From the NCBI GenBank assembly GCA_038503035.1, contig JAVSML010025178.1:290149-354148 (forward strand): a stretch of 64,000 nt of DNA. The letters are read 5' to 3'. The position numbers and the translations under genes are program-made. Each line of letters opens with the position of its first letter. The stretch's first letter is position 1. The notes beneath the pieces are model-generated. The model was not told the origin of the DNA. It made no database searches and was given only the letters and a program-made list of their open reading frames with translations. Below are positions 34,172 through 46,116 of the stretch, one piece after another. Source of the DNA: Crocodylus rhombifer. Taxonomy: Eukaryota; Chordata; Crocodylia; Crocodylidae.

Positions 34172-34519
34172 AGGCTGTGTCCACATCACCGTGGACATTT
34201 GTTTCCCCAGGGATAAGTAGCAGTGGTACACCTTGTAATGCTGCTTCTTGTCCCTGGGGAAAGCCCATGCCATACCCTCTGGCAGGTTACCCCAGGTGGG
34301 GTAGGCGAGGCTGGGGCCAGCAACTGCGCTGGCCCCAACAGCCTTACTTGAGGTCCTGGGGGTATTCCAGGCCTGCAGCCATAGCACGCTCCAGTTTTGG
34401 GTGGTGTGTGCCACCCCACTTTTTTCAGCAAGGGTTTGACCCCAGGATCTCCCAGGGTCAACCCCCCCCCTCCCCCCACATACCACACATCTGCACTCGT
34501 CTGGACACAACCTCACAGT
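34172..34519. mobile_element. DNA-transposon MITE with internal hairpin
   Basis: The left terminus is AGGCTGTGTCCA and the right reads TGGACACAACCT in opposite orientation. Arms at 34202-34222 and 34240-34263 form an internal hairpin (TTTCCCCAGGGA against TCCCTGGGGAAA). GACCTTTC (34164-34171) and GAGCTTTC (34520-34527) match 7 of 8 and may be the target duplication, although the right end then carries six extra bases. A long C-run lies near 34461. Confidence 0.6.
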
Positions 34520-34566
34520 GAGCTTTCAAATCACTTCCCCTGACATACTGTTTCACAGTCCAGTAC

Positions 34567-34914
34567 CATGGTTCTTAACTTTCTGAGAGTCCGGGCATCC
34601 TTCTACCACTTTTTTGAATGTGGCAATATCCCCGGATTGAGAACCACTGTCAGTGCTACCTCATCTTGCCTTGGTGCTTCTCAAACGGGTGATGCTGCCT
34701 CCGAGTAAAACTGCCCCGCACACCAGCTGCATAGCCAGCCCAGAAGGGGCTGTGGCACATGTGCACATTTCTCCTGCATTAGGGTCCTCTGATAAACCTA
34801 AAGTAGACCGAGTTGGCCCTTCCTGGTCTGTCCTCCCCGACACTATGCTCCTCCTACAAACTGAAGTGTTGTGGCACCCCTGAGGGGATGCCATAGCACC
34901 CCCATTGAGAACCA
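34567..34914. mobile_element. Two decayed hAT-like remnants side by side
   Basis: The first unit (34567-34649, 83 bp) starts CATGGTTCTTAAC and ends GGATTGAGAACCACTG. The second ends CCCCCATTGAGAACCACTGG near 34914. Its left end is probably the CTTGGTGCTTCTCAAAC stretch near 34668. Both carry the same CAGTGGTTCTCAA terminus as other hAT-like elements in the window. Confidence 0.6.
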
Positions 34915-35229
34915 CTGGTTTAGTAACTCTCATTGAGAATTGTGCTATTCTGACCAGGCTGAAATGTGGCACATGGTTGGTCAAGGCTTACTGTTTGACA
35001 GCAGTTGCAGCAACCACAGGAGACAGAGAAATAAGGCAAAGGGACTTCATGTTGTAAGAAACAGTTGGCTAAAACAAGAAATGAGGTTCATTGAGAGGAA
35101 AAGGAGCTAGTGACCCTGTAGAAAATATAATCCAACATGCAACTACCCAGTGAGAAGAAACCTGAGAAGTACTTATGGCTGCAAGTAACAACAAACAGTA
35201 TCTTAAACAGGATATGAGGCCACACTAGT

Positions 35230-35545
35230 ATGACAGCCCTGGAAAAAAATGTCAGTGCAGTTTTGGGTAGCCTACACTCAGACACTATCTCTAAGAACAG
35301 TCCTTCTTTGTATACCTTTGGTGCAATCACACTTGGACTCTTTCATTCAAATCTCAGCATCATGTTACCAGAAAGATACTGATAAAATGGAGAGGGGGCT
35401 GGGAGGAGCAATGAAAATTGGCATGGTTTATGTCTAAGGGGAAGGATCGCCACACCTCCAGGGAAATTGCACCAATGGCACTGTCATTTGTAACCCAAAG
35501 TACAATTGTGGAACTCCCTAAAAGGAGAGGGATCCACCCAAAACA
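35230..35545 (+). mobile_element. Old CR1-type LINE fragment (RT C-terminal region)
   Basis: CACACTTGGACTCTTTCATT, then a GATAAAATGGAGAG element followed by GAGCAATGAAAATTGG, then GTGGAACTCCCT, matches the order of conserved blocks in the C-terminal RT region of CR1-type elements. Divergence is high and the reading frame is lost. The boundaries are approximate. Confidence 0.55.
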
Positions 35546-38500
35546 TGGATACCTAATACCCAGCACTGAGTCTCCACAGCCATGTCTGCTCTCCCTCCTT
35601 CCTGCATTGAAGGGACAAGACTATCTAATATCTGCCCTAGAAATGGACCAGCTCTCAAAATCATTACATGACTCTCTTTGCCAAAACTCTGGGGGATGGG
35701 AGAACCAGGATAAGAACCACCCTCCATTTAGGGGATCTGCAGACTAATATCTGAACCAGTTAGGTATCACAAATCCAACCTTGTGTCCAGTGTCATTAAC
35801 CTGTGCTTGAAAAGGAGATGGACGAACACAGAATCCATTTCCCTGTTCCTTTCCTAACTTTGGGAACCAGGTCCAAAAACCTTCAGCTTTTGCCAAGCCA
35901 GAACCAGCCCTGCTTTTCGCCCTACACCTGACCAGCCACCACTTCTGTATTGTTTTTCCCGCTTCATCTTCACCCAGGAAATAAATCCAGTTGCTGAGTG
36001 GCCAGTGGCAGGGAAAGCTGCTACAGAGCAAGTGAAGCCATTACTGACTTATTTTTGCAAAGCAAACAATGAAAATAAAACAAAAAGTCTCCTAAAATAA
36101 ACCCAGATTATGACTTTGGAAGAAAAAAAAAATCTCTCAACAGCAACAAAAACAGATGAGAAACATCCTTTACAATTCTACCCGGTGGGACAAAAACCTT
36201 TAAAAATGACAAACTGGGGTGTGTGTGTGTGTGGGGGGGGGGAATTCCTCCAAAGTGAACAAGCGTTCTTCATATTTTCAACAAGAGATGGATTTTTTTC
36301 TCCTCTTTTTCTTCCAGCAGCTAGGAGTCCCATCTGGTTCCTGTTTCTATTTGTCTGATCTCCCAGAAACTTCCAAAAGCCATCAGCATCAGCCAAAAAT
36401 TCCCCAGGCATGAACTCCTTTCCAAAATAGTCCACAAAATGGCATATTTTAGGTGAGTTGGTTTGAGAGGAGGGAAAGGGGGGAGTTTGAGTTCTATAGC
36501 ATTCCTGGGAATTTCTTGCATCTCCTTATCCTTCTAAAATTTCTCCTCTGTCTGAGTTCCTGTCTTAAACTTTTCACCAGCCCTTGGCATACCTGCCAGC
36601 ACAGCAGCTAGACTCTTCCATCTGACAGTGTTCAGCATCTTGCTTGGGAGCATCAAACTAGCAGCAATGCTATGCCTGGCATCTCTCCCCAAAGAAACTG
36701 GAGGATCGTTCAATAGACCAGCAATAAGATTCTTTGTATGGCCTGCTTATTATGTCACCTGAAGGTTCAGGCTCTGCTGGTTATAGATACTACCTGGTCT
36801 GACTAGCATGTTGACAGGCACATAAGAAATAATGGATTAGATTAATTAGATACAAAAATTAAAGGTCAGATAGAAGATTCAGACAGACAGGCCCAGACTC
36901 ACAGACATACTCTATCACTCAGCTACCACTCCTGAAGACTAGGAGAAAGGGATGGGTAAACCAAATACAGGCCAATCTGCATCCGGCCCAAATTCAATCA
37001 CAGCCTTCCAAAAGGCCTCAAGATTTTGCTTAACTTTCTCTTTGCAGCTGCCAGCTGATCTGACAACTGCTAGCTGCAGATCTTCGAACCACAGCCTTCA
37101 TCAATGTGCTGGAAGGTGCATCCTGGCAGCAGCTGGAAAGCATAACGTTGCCATCAACAGCCTGCGACCTCCTGCATGGATAGAGGGAACTAAGAATTTC
37201 CCTAAAGGTTGAGGTGGGACCCACAGAACTTGTGACAAGTGCCCTGTTTTACCACCAGTCTCAGCAGAGGCCAAAAGCTGAGTGGATCATTGAACCATAG
37301 CCAGGCTAAACTTGAAATCTGTTGGGCAGAAGCAGTGCACGGAGTTTGCGCAGCCCCTGTCAAGTGCAGTCAATCTACAGGCTTTTTGTCAGCTGTACTG
37401 TCTGTCTGTGTTTCTCAACAGCACTATATTCTCACAGACACAGAGGAAGAGTTTAGAACTTAGGTCTCACTTAATTCATTCCTGTTGCAGCAAAGGTCAA
37501 GCTTATTTCCAGCAGTGTTTTTGTCCCATGCCTTGATCCTGTTGTAAATGAGGTCAGTAGATTTCTCGCGCTTACCCCCATTACTGAGGGCTTGGCAAGT
37601 CAAAGATCACTATAAAAAACCTGACACACCCCACTGTCATAAAACAGACAGACAGCTGCGGAGTCAGTTGATTTAGAGCCAGCAAGACATTTGCATATCC
37701 CTCTCCCCCAACAAGTATTTCTGGTGAATGTGGTGCCCAAAATGTCTCTACCGACATCTTTCATAAGCCTAACGCAATTAAATACATCATCAATAAAAAA
37801 TAAACACACTTCATTTTCTATTTATAAAAGAATCCCTCCTCCCCCCGCCCTGTTTTATTTTAGCAAATGCACTGAACCATGCTCTCAATCTGCACTTAAT
37901 TTCCTGCCATTCAGTTTTCTGTGGTTCGCAGACAAAAATACCTGGAAAAAAAAAAGCACACTAACAGATCCCAGGGGGTTCTGACTTACCACAGGGGAAA
38001 AAAAATGCACAGGGCTCTATAAATGGAGCCCATTTACTAAGTCTGAGAAGGAGGACCATGCCACCATATCCAGCCACCATCAGAGCAGAGTGGGTATATG
38101 AGGAGAAAGCTGGAGGGAGTCCTTCATCCCAGCTTAGCCAATGGGAGGTAACCTGGGCTGCCAAGTTCAAAAACTGTGTTGAAAGTGGAAGTGTCACTTA
38201 GAAATGGAGGCACAAAGAGAGGTTGTGGGGGCCACTATGAAAGGGAATCTCAGGGGTAACTAAGAACACCAGTCATTAATTTGGACAGGCCAGCACCTTT
38301 CACTATTTGAAATAACAACATGATACATTTCCTGAAGCCCCTTCCATCCTCCAGGTTTGTAAAATGTTCTAAATGTTGTCCAGGAAACACTTGGATGGCC
38401 AGTGAAATGCAGGTGTTGCTGAGGTAGGATGTGCTTGTCTAATAATGTAGAGGAAGAGTTTAGGACAAGAAGTGATGTACGCTGCACTCCAGTGAAACTC

Positions 38501-38970
38501 CAGGGGTGAGGCTGTAATTACCCACAATTTAATTCTGGCAGGTAATGGGATTAAAAGCTGTCCCTATTGCAAAATAAATGCAGTGGGGTCCTTAACTTCT
38601 ACCAGCAGTCAGCCTTTACCTAACACCAGCAGGGCATATTATCCTGTGTGGAGTTCTGCACTAGCATAGCTATAGTATTTCCAGGTCTCTGTACAGTACT
38701 AAATTGTGTTTTGTAAACATATCCACTGGCAGAGAACTGGTTCAGTGCTGACTCAAGAAGGAAATCACCTGTACCTGACAAATCCCTGGCACCAATGTGA
38801 AAATGTAATGTAAAGAAAATAAATGAGATATAAGAGCTGGGCCAAACTTTCATGGATAACTGAAGAAAAAAACTTTTCAAAAAAGAATAATTTGACAGAT
38901 CCATCTGCAGCAAGTCAGGTGAGCAGAGTCAAGAAGACAAGGCAGCAAGGCCAAGAGGGAAGTGCTAAAA
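35546..38970. other. Mostly unique; contains a GT microsatellite and a regulatory candidate
   Basis: A (GT)n run followed by a run of ten G lies at 36219-36242. The stretch 37640-37960 is unique, with blocks such as TTTGCATATC (octamer-like) and CGACATCTTTCATAAGCC, and is a weak conserved-element candidate. No coding similarity was recognised. Confidence 0.4.
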
Positions 38971-39234
38971 CAGCAGGGGCTAATCTTTTTGGCAGGAGTG
39001 CCACAAATTAGCCCCACACCCTCCTCAAGTGCCCCTGTGATCCCCTTCCCCTACCAGATCTGCTGCTCTGCTTTCTTCTTCCTGCCCTCTACTCCCTGTT
39101 CCATCTGCTGCTCTGCTTCCCATTCCCTGCCCTATCTGCCACTGTGCTGCCTGTCCTCGCCCCAGGCTATCACCTGCAACACACATAAGACATGTGTCAG
39201 ATGTGGCACTTGTGCTGCAGCTTGACCACTTCTG
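38971..39234. mobile_element. hAT-like MITE, 264 bp, with 8-bp target duplication
   Basis: The left end is CAGCAGGGGCTAATC. The right end, reverse-complemented, is CAGAAGTGGTCAAGC (10 of 15 matching). The flanking octamers TGCTAAAA (38963-38970) and TGCTAAAG (39235-39242) match 7 of 8. The interior is a C/T-rich tract with repeated CTGCTCTGCTT blocks. Confidence 0.8.
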
Positions 39235-39242
39235 TGCTAAAG

Positions 39243-40366
39243 GAAGTAAACCCATGAACGGAAGCTGGCAGAGGAGACCAGAGGTTGTTAGAGGAGCCTT
39301 GACCATCCTAGCAAGTTCTTGAACCACAAGCCAACACTGAGGTGACCCCACAGTGGGGAACAGCAGTAGCAGCTGTCATATGGACAAGACTTTTATTCAC
39401 CATGGTCATCTAAGGCCTGAGTGTCCTAAAATGGGATGCTACGCAAAGGTAGATGACACAGTGTGAAAACCTTTGAACACTGTCTACACTTCAGGCTCTA
39501 CCTTCATTGTCTTCCCCTGCCTAGCTCTCCTCACAAAGTTTGCTAGTGTTGATGCAGTAAATGATGAGTAGGGGAGGCAAAAAGGAAATCAGAGATCAGG
39601 AGAGAAGCAAACCCAAGGACAAAGAGTAAAGGATACAAAGAGGCTTGACTGAGGAGGCGGGAAGGTGGGAGAAGGAGAGGCAGGGGGCCTGGAGCTAGAC
39701 ACAGAGCACTGTGTCACAGAGCATGGCTTGTGAGCCCAGAGATGGGGAGGTAGAACGGGAGGGAGGGAAAGCCATGGATAAATTGAACAGATGACCGCTC
39801 CAATCCTGAAATGAATATAACTACCCAAAGGGGCTGTGTGACTCAGCCTGACATTTTGGCTAATTTCTTTTTCATGCCACCAGATGTAATCAATTTAGTT
39901 GGGAAAAGGAATATATATTTTTATTGCATTCTAATATCCTTGGAAAAAAGAAATAGCCTGGGTTTTTTCTTTTTTTTTTCAATCATAGTATTTAGTAATT
40001 TGTGAGAGACATTATAAAGCAAAACTTCCACCTGCCTTTCATCTTCACAGAAGATGTGAGGCTTGAAAAGATGTATATACTTGCACCACGGTAGCAAGGA
40101 TGTTTTCAGTCAGCTCTACTATGAGGAAGGGAAAGCCCCTGACTCTAAAGCAGAAATAAATGATAGTTGCTTGAATTTGTTCATTTTCACTCTGTTACAT
40201 AGGAGGGACAAAATATTATCAATAATATTATGCTAAGATGTTGCCATGCTGATGTTTGTTTGTTACTAAGAAATGATATGTTGGGAGCCTTTGGCATTTG
40301 TAAAGGAGGTGATTTCCATTCATTTATTTGAAACGTTTTATAGTATGTATCCAGCCACTTCAGGCT
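39243..40366. other. Unique sequence, no gene recognised
   Basis: No recognisable repeat or coding similarity. Confidence 0.4.
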
Positions 40367-40490
40367 GTTATCTTGTCAGATCTCATGAGAAGTGCTGGGT
40401 TTGATGGGAGACCTCCAAGAAAACTCCCACGGTGCTTAAGGAAGTAGTGTGGCATTTCAGTAGCTGGTGTTCTTTCCTCTGAGTTAGTTT
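40367..40490 (+). repeat. 5S-rRNA-derived SINE
   Basis: ATCTTGTCAGATCTCATGAG followed by TTGATGGGAGACCTCCAAGA and GGTGCTT matches internal parts of 5S rRNA (GATCTCGTCTGATCTCGGAAG ... TTGGATGGGAGACC ... GGTGCT), with about 30 bases missing in between. A non-5S tail follows (TGTGGCATTTCAGTAGCTGG, CTTTCCTCTGAGTTA). Such 5S-headed SINEs occur in amniotes. Confidence 0.8.
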
Positions 40491-42445
40491 TATACCAAAG
40501 CATCATGGTGTCCAACCCAAATTACACCTCAGATTATCGCTTTCTGCCAAACTATAGTCCCCTGGCAGTTTCAACTGGATACTAAATACTTCAGCTCCTG
40601 TCCAAACCTGTTGTGAAATGCTGTTGTGCACTGTTAAACAGCTACTTACATTCCACCCCAGAGGCGGATGCTGTTCTGCAGTAGGCAAATAATTCTTATA
40701 TTTACTGTCTGTTAAATATTTTGGCATTTGTCAGGGAGAAAGAAATCGTATAAATATAAGGGGCAAAAAGTCTAGCAAAAAGTCAGGCAAAAGCCTACTG
40801 AATCAATAACAGGTTTGCCTGAATAACAGTTGGCCCAGTGTTGTTACTGGGCAATAGAAGTTTTCCATTTATTAAAACCATGCAACTGTCACTTCAGGAG
40901 TGAAATCTACCCATAAACCCACTGGCTGGAAATTTGTATTTCCCCTTGCAGCATAGTCCTTGTCTACTCCTGGTGCCAATTCCATGACGTCTCAACTTAA
41001 AGAAAACCCAGACTTTCAGCATTCAGCCCCATTCCATAATGACCTAGGTCGAGTTAGGACCTCATAACCTACATAAACATGTCTTTGAGTTGGACAGGCC
41101 ACCCATTTCTCTCTGTTCAACAGGCCATAGCCCTTCATACCACTTAATGCGCAGGCCTTCTATAGCTTTATGCCCTATATCTAAAACCAGAAGGAGGTAG
41201 CAGTGCTTTAGAGGATTCTTCTGGTTGCTGGAGTTTAGGACACACTCCACCTATACCACCAGCACTATGGGAACACACACAGTTAAACTCTAGATAAAAC
41301 TTTCCTACCAGGCTTCACTTCTGTCAGTGTTCCTTTAATTAGGCTATTTCCTAGTTTCTAAGCACCTCTATTTTGAAGCCAATTTTAAGTCAGGTTGTTC
41401 TACGAGTTTTCTGTATTGTATTTTGAAAAAGATGATCTATAATACCTCCTCATTTTAACCACTTACCACATGCTTTCTTTTCCTTTCCACACAATCTCAA
41501 ACCCCACTTCAAAATCAAACACACTGCCGTTATACACAGTATCATGGTTGTTCTTATCTGCCATGCTAATTATAAGGCTTTTTTAAAGTGGCAGTTGTTT
41601 GAAATATATATAAATGATTCTATAGTATGACTTCCTTATCACCTATTTTAATGTTTCAAATCAAGGCTTCCTCTGCATTGCATTCTGGGCATTATGCAAA
41701 CTAGGAAATCTGCATGCGCTTGCTTCCCAATGAACTGTTGTGTGTGTGATCAGAACACTTTTTTCTCTGCTGGGGTGTTCATGTGACTAGAAGTCCTACA
41801 CTGGAATTTACAATACTTACATTTGGGAAGGAGATGGGGTCAGTTCAAATATCTGCAAACAGTCTATTAAAACAAGGACTTGTCCATACAGATTTGATTG
41901 CAGGTTTAGTGATACAGCTAAGAAAAACAGAAAGAGAAAATGTTAATTTGTGCAATGAGTTAGCACTGCACTTGAAATCTTACCTCCAGAGTCTATAGTG
42001 TGATGGTCCAAATTTTCCCTCCAAATTTGGAGAAAATAAATTAGAAATCTTTTAAATCTCCCATGGAATGGAAATTCCAATTTGCAGCCAGCGTCACTAT
42101 AAAGGTTAAACTGATTCTGTTCAAATTTCTGACAGAAATTTTATCACTGGACTGTGACAGAGAGTGGAAAATTCCAGCCTGAATGGAATCAGTCTGAGAG
42201 TGGCTGTGCAACAGGAGGAGACGAAGATGAAGATGAAGTAGTAGTAGTAGTATTTAGAGCTTCATTTTTGTTGCAGCTGATGTAGAGGCCACATGGAAGT
42301 CTGTGCCTCAGCACTGAAACTATAGTCCAGCTTCCTCTGCGTGTGTTCCCTGAGCACAAGAAATGGTGGATGAGAAGAGCAGTATTATCGAGCCTCCTAC
42401 ACTGCCTTCATAAGGGAATGAGGGCATAAGGCCGTCGCTCAACTC
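40491..42445. other. Unique sequence with a GTA trinucleotide run
   Basis: A short GAT/GTA trinucleotide run lies near 42222-42253. Nothing else was recognised. Confidence 0.4.
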
Positions 42446-42663
42446 AGGCAACATTCTCTGGGTAGATGTGATGTCTTTTATTAGACCAACTAAACAGTTG
42501 GAAAAAAGTTCTTTGCAAGCTTTCGGGCACAAACACCCTTCTTCAGGCAGAGTCTCCCATTGCCTGAAGAAGGGTGTTTGTGCCCAAAAGCGTGCAAAGA
42601 ACTTTTTTCCAAATATTTAGTAAGTCTAATAAAGGCATCACATCTACCCAAAGAACCTTGCCT
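42446..42663. mobile_element. Two inverted Penelope-type 3' tails forming a 218-bp palindrome
   Basis: The left arm (42446-42549) and the right arm (42561-42663) are near-complete reverse complements around an 11-base centre. Each arm reads inward to outward CCTGAAGAAGGGTGTTTGTG, CCC(G/A)AAAGC, TTGCAAAGAACTTTTTTCCA, AGTYTAATAAAGRC, ATCACATCTACCC. The block looks like the 3' tail of a Penelope-like element: a CTGANGA...GAAA core resembling half a hammerhead ribozyme, followed by a tail ending in GTCTAATAAA. A related tail is at 56180-56290. Inverted tail-to-tail joints are known from Penelope-like elements. Confidence 0.6.
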
Positions 42664-45126
42664 GCCTATGTCATTAGACCAATGCAGCCACAGCCAACAA
42701 CCTTGGTTCAGCTCAGCCACCCTTCGTCTCCAGTCAGTAGGCTGGTCGGTGCTGTTGAATGCTCGTCCCCCATCACATTCCAGGTACAACAATTGCTCCC
42801 CTTGCTTGGAAATATTTCAGCCTCAGTTGTTCTCCCTCCAGACACAGGAAATCTCTTCCCTACCCACACTCTTTTGAATGAGGCAGAAGCTGCAATGCTA
42901 CTGTCAAGGCTGGAACCTCTTATTCTGATCATTAAAGTAAACTGTGACCTGGTTTCTAATCTCAGATTTAGGCCACCTCATGCCCAGCTTCTCTGATATA
43001 AATGTCTCTTTCTAGCAAGAATGGTTACCTAAAATGAGCTTCCACTACGAAGTCCAAACAATACACATGCAGTTTCCAAACTCATTTCCTTCCCATTTTT
43101 CTTGGAAAAAAAGAGCACTAAGTTCACCCTGCTTGCGCTCAGCAAAACTGGGGGGCATTTTCCTTTCTGTGGAAAAAGCAAAAGAAGAAAAACAAAAATG
43201 TCAAATGTTGCCAATTCTTGTGATTTTAGTCTCTCAATATTTGGCATTTTTCTTAACCCTCCGGTTCCTTGAGTCATTAAGTTACGCAAGAATCTCAGCT
43301 TTCATTTATAAAAAAAAGAGCAAGTTCATGCCCCTCAGGGTTCCAGAGAAAAGCTGGAAAATGTGACCCCTGTGGACCCTAATGATTAAAAAAAAAACAA
43401 AAAACAAAACCCAAAAGTAAATAAAAGAGCCTAACGTATAATTTTTTTAAAAATCCATGATTTTTCATCTAAGTTCATGTGTTCTAAGGCTTCACTCCTG
43501 AGTTTGAGCCCTTGGGTTGGCAACACTGAAAAGTATCAGACAGCCCCAAAGGGGGAAGGACTGAGCTCCATTCTTGCTCTGTGGCAGCCAGATCTCAGCT
43601 CCTGCAGTGGGCCCGAGGTCCACTCAAGAAATATAATTTCTCCAGTGTGGGGGCAACCTAGGGTGATCCACTCGCTGCCTCCCTGCCCCACAGCACAGGG
43701 CCATGGGCAAGTCTGGGATGAGAAAGGATGTGGCTGAAGCACCCTGTTCCAGCTGTTCTGGACTGTTTTAAATTACACCAGGGCCCAGAGCAGGAATCAG
43801 AGAGGGAAAAAAGATAACACAAAGGCACTTGACCCTATGGTGCCTGTGCTATGTTGCATCACCTGAGAGACACCACAGAGTCCAGCTGTCCAATGTGGAG
43901 TTTTTATTTCATGTGCCAGCCACAGGTATTGGAAACTTCCAACTTTTCAATGTCCTTTTAATAAGAATTGAGGCTTAAAGTAGGTGCCATTCTCCTGATC
44001 AGTGGTGCAAGGGGCCCTGCTTGGACCGTGTGAAGCTCAAATGGTGAGCCCTGCTCATAGACCCCTGGCTGCCTGGGGATGGGCAAGCAGAGAAGCTGGC
44101 TGTTCTACCCTGCTTGCCCCCCTTTCCAGCTGGAGAGATTACTAACAGGAGCTCCTACAGGAGAAAGAAAGGGTGAGCTGCACATGCAAGCATGAAATGG
44201 TATTGTAGGGGCACAACAGGACCTGAGGTCAGGGCTAAGGAAGAGCAGAGGAAGCAGCCTGAGTCCGTGGGTCCTTGTGAACCTACTGCAGGTGCAAACA
44301 CAGCCCGAGAGAGAAGGAGGTACTGCTATAACAGCTGAGAAGCCAGGAGTGGAAAGGCAGTGAGACAGTTTATGAGTGCTGGCAACAAGCCTTTTAGGCA
44401 TACTGTATTCCTGCTGATGGACTATTCTGTTGAATGACCTTAAGGCGTGCCACATATATAAGAGCTTTTCTGTATTCATTTTTTACTTCTGCCTTCATCA
44501 GCTGGTTGCTCCATGGTGCTCTTTGGATGCCCACTACCTTCCTCCTCGTCAATGAGGCCCAGACAGCAAAGAGCAGTCTAGTTTGCTTCCTGCCTGGCAC
44601 TGGGGGGCACGAATAGTCTGGTGTTCTCAGAAATGCTCCCTACAGCGACAGGCTCCAACATGCCTATTCCTCCTGGGAAAGTCTCCCTGTGTGACTAGAC
44701 TTCGTGACGTCAGAGCAGTCCCAGTTCAATTGTCCCGAGTTATTATGAGAACGGCTGAGTTTATATGCCACACCTCAGCTATCAGGAAGCGAAGGGGCAT
44801 AAATCTCAGCTGGAAGGGAAGAAGGGAAGGCAGTTTGCAGTTCATTAGCTTTTCAAAGCTGGTCTAGGAGACAGCTCTGATGAGCTTTCACTGATGTTCT
44901 GTCATTTATTTACCATATGAAAATGAGTGCTCAGTTCAGCCACAAAGTTTACTGCATTAAAAGCGTTAAGATCTGGGGAGGTAAAACACAGTATGCAGAT
45001 ACTGACACTCCAGGCCGGGCATGGGCATGGGTGAACTGCATGGCCGCCCAGGGCTTAGACAGAAAGGGGGCCCAAAAATGGTAATCTTTTTAGTATTATT
45101 ATTGTTATCTCTGGCAAAGGGGGGCC
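42664..45126. other. Mostly unique sequence; transposon-like end near 45 kb
   Basis: An A-rich run lies near 43386-43420. The part 45010-45126 (CCAGGCCGGGCATGGGCATG...GGGGGCCC) looks like a truncated hAT-type remnant next to the LTR-like block. No coding region was recognised. Confidence 0.4.
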
Positions 45127-46116
45127 TGTAACAGGACTCTCAGTGGCCCGCCCACCTGTTTCTGGGCTAACCGCCCGCTTTCTTGCCAATTATTTAATAG
45201 ATGTTAATCAAGCCGGAGGCTGCCCATTTCTTGCCCCGAAGCCAGGGGGCACTACCTGTGGCTCTGTTCCTCCCCTACACCGCAGCCCAAGCCTCGCAAT
45301 GGCATCCATACTTCTCACAATCACCGGCCCCTCACTGGGCCCCAGGATCCTACTGTTGAACCCCTCTACAATCCCTCCATTCTGGCAGCCCCATCCACCT
45401 TCATTGCTCCCTGAGCTGCTTCCCCTCACATGTGTGGTCCCCCTGCGACCTTGGGCTACTGGCCCTGACCCACCCCCAGGCCAGTTGGGACCCCAAGCCC
45501 TTGGGCGTCCCTCACGGTGGACCCCCGGCCCTTCGACCCTTCCGGTCCTGGCCCCAGCTTGGACCAGTCGGGGGACTGTCCAGACAGGCTAGTGAGTCCA
45601 TGGCCTCACACTCTTCTTCTGGGGTCCACCTCCCAGACCCTACAAAGGGGGTAACCCACCCAGTTGTGGGGGGCTAGGGGTTAAGGCACCCTGACCCACC
45701 TTCCACTGGGGTGGTCACTGGCCTGACATTTCCCGGGGCTCCGGCGCCACTGGGAGCCCCACCAGGTCACCCACTCCCGGCAGGGTTCAGTTTTAGGTCA
45801 TGCCCAGGACCAGGAGACCTGACCATCCCCTATAGCTCCTCCCTTACCTCCAGATGATACCAGCAGCCCTGCGGCCAGGCAATGTTGTTGCCTGGCCTCC
45901 AGCAGCAAAATGCCCTGTTTACATGGGCGGCCCTGAATCTAAAATGGCTGCCCTCCTCAGGCACCTGCTGGCTGCTGTCTCAGGCCCTCAAAGTCGCCAG
46001 CACAAACAGTGCCCTGCCACAGGGCCTGATACTAAAAGTTTGCCCGAGGCCGTCAAAAGTCTAGGTATGGTGCTGCCGACACTGAGCCAAGCTCAGGAGA
46101 TTCCCGGGGTATGACA
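45127..46116 (-). repeat. GC-rich LTR-like block, possibly a solo LTR
   Basis: On the minus strand the block would start TGTCATACCCCGGG and end CCTGTTACA, so it has TG...CA termini at an LTR-like length of about 990 bp. It is strongly C-rich on the plus strand and contrasts with its flanks. No target duplication was found (flanking bases GGGGCC and CAGGAAGC), so the call is tentative. Confidence 0.35.

Noticed and set aside
45143..45592. 149-codon open frame in the GC-rich block at 45 kb
   Set aside because: Proline-rich and low complexity inside an LTR-like repeat. No domain seen.
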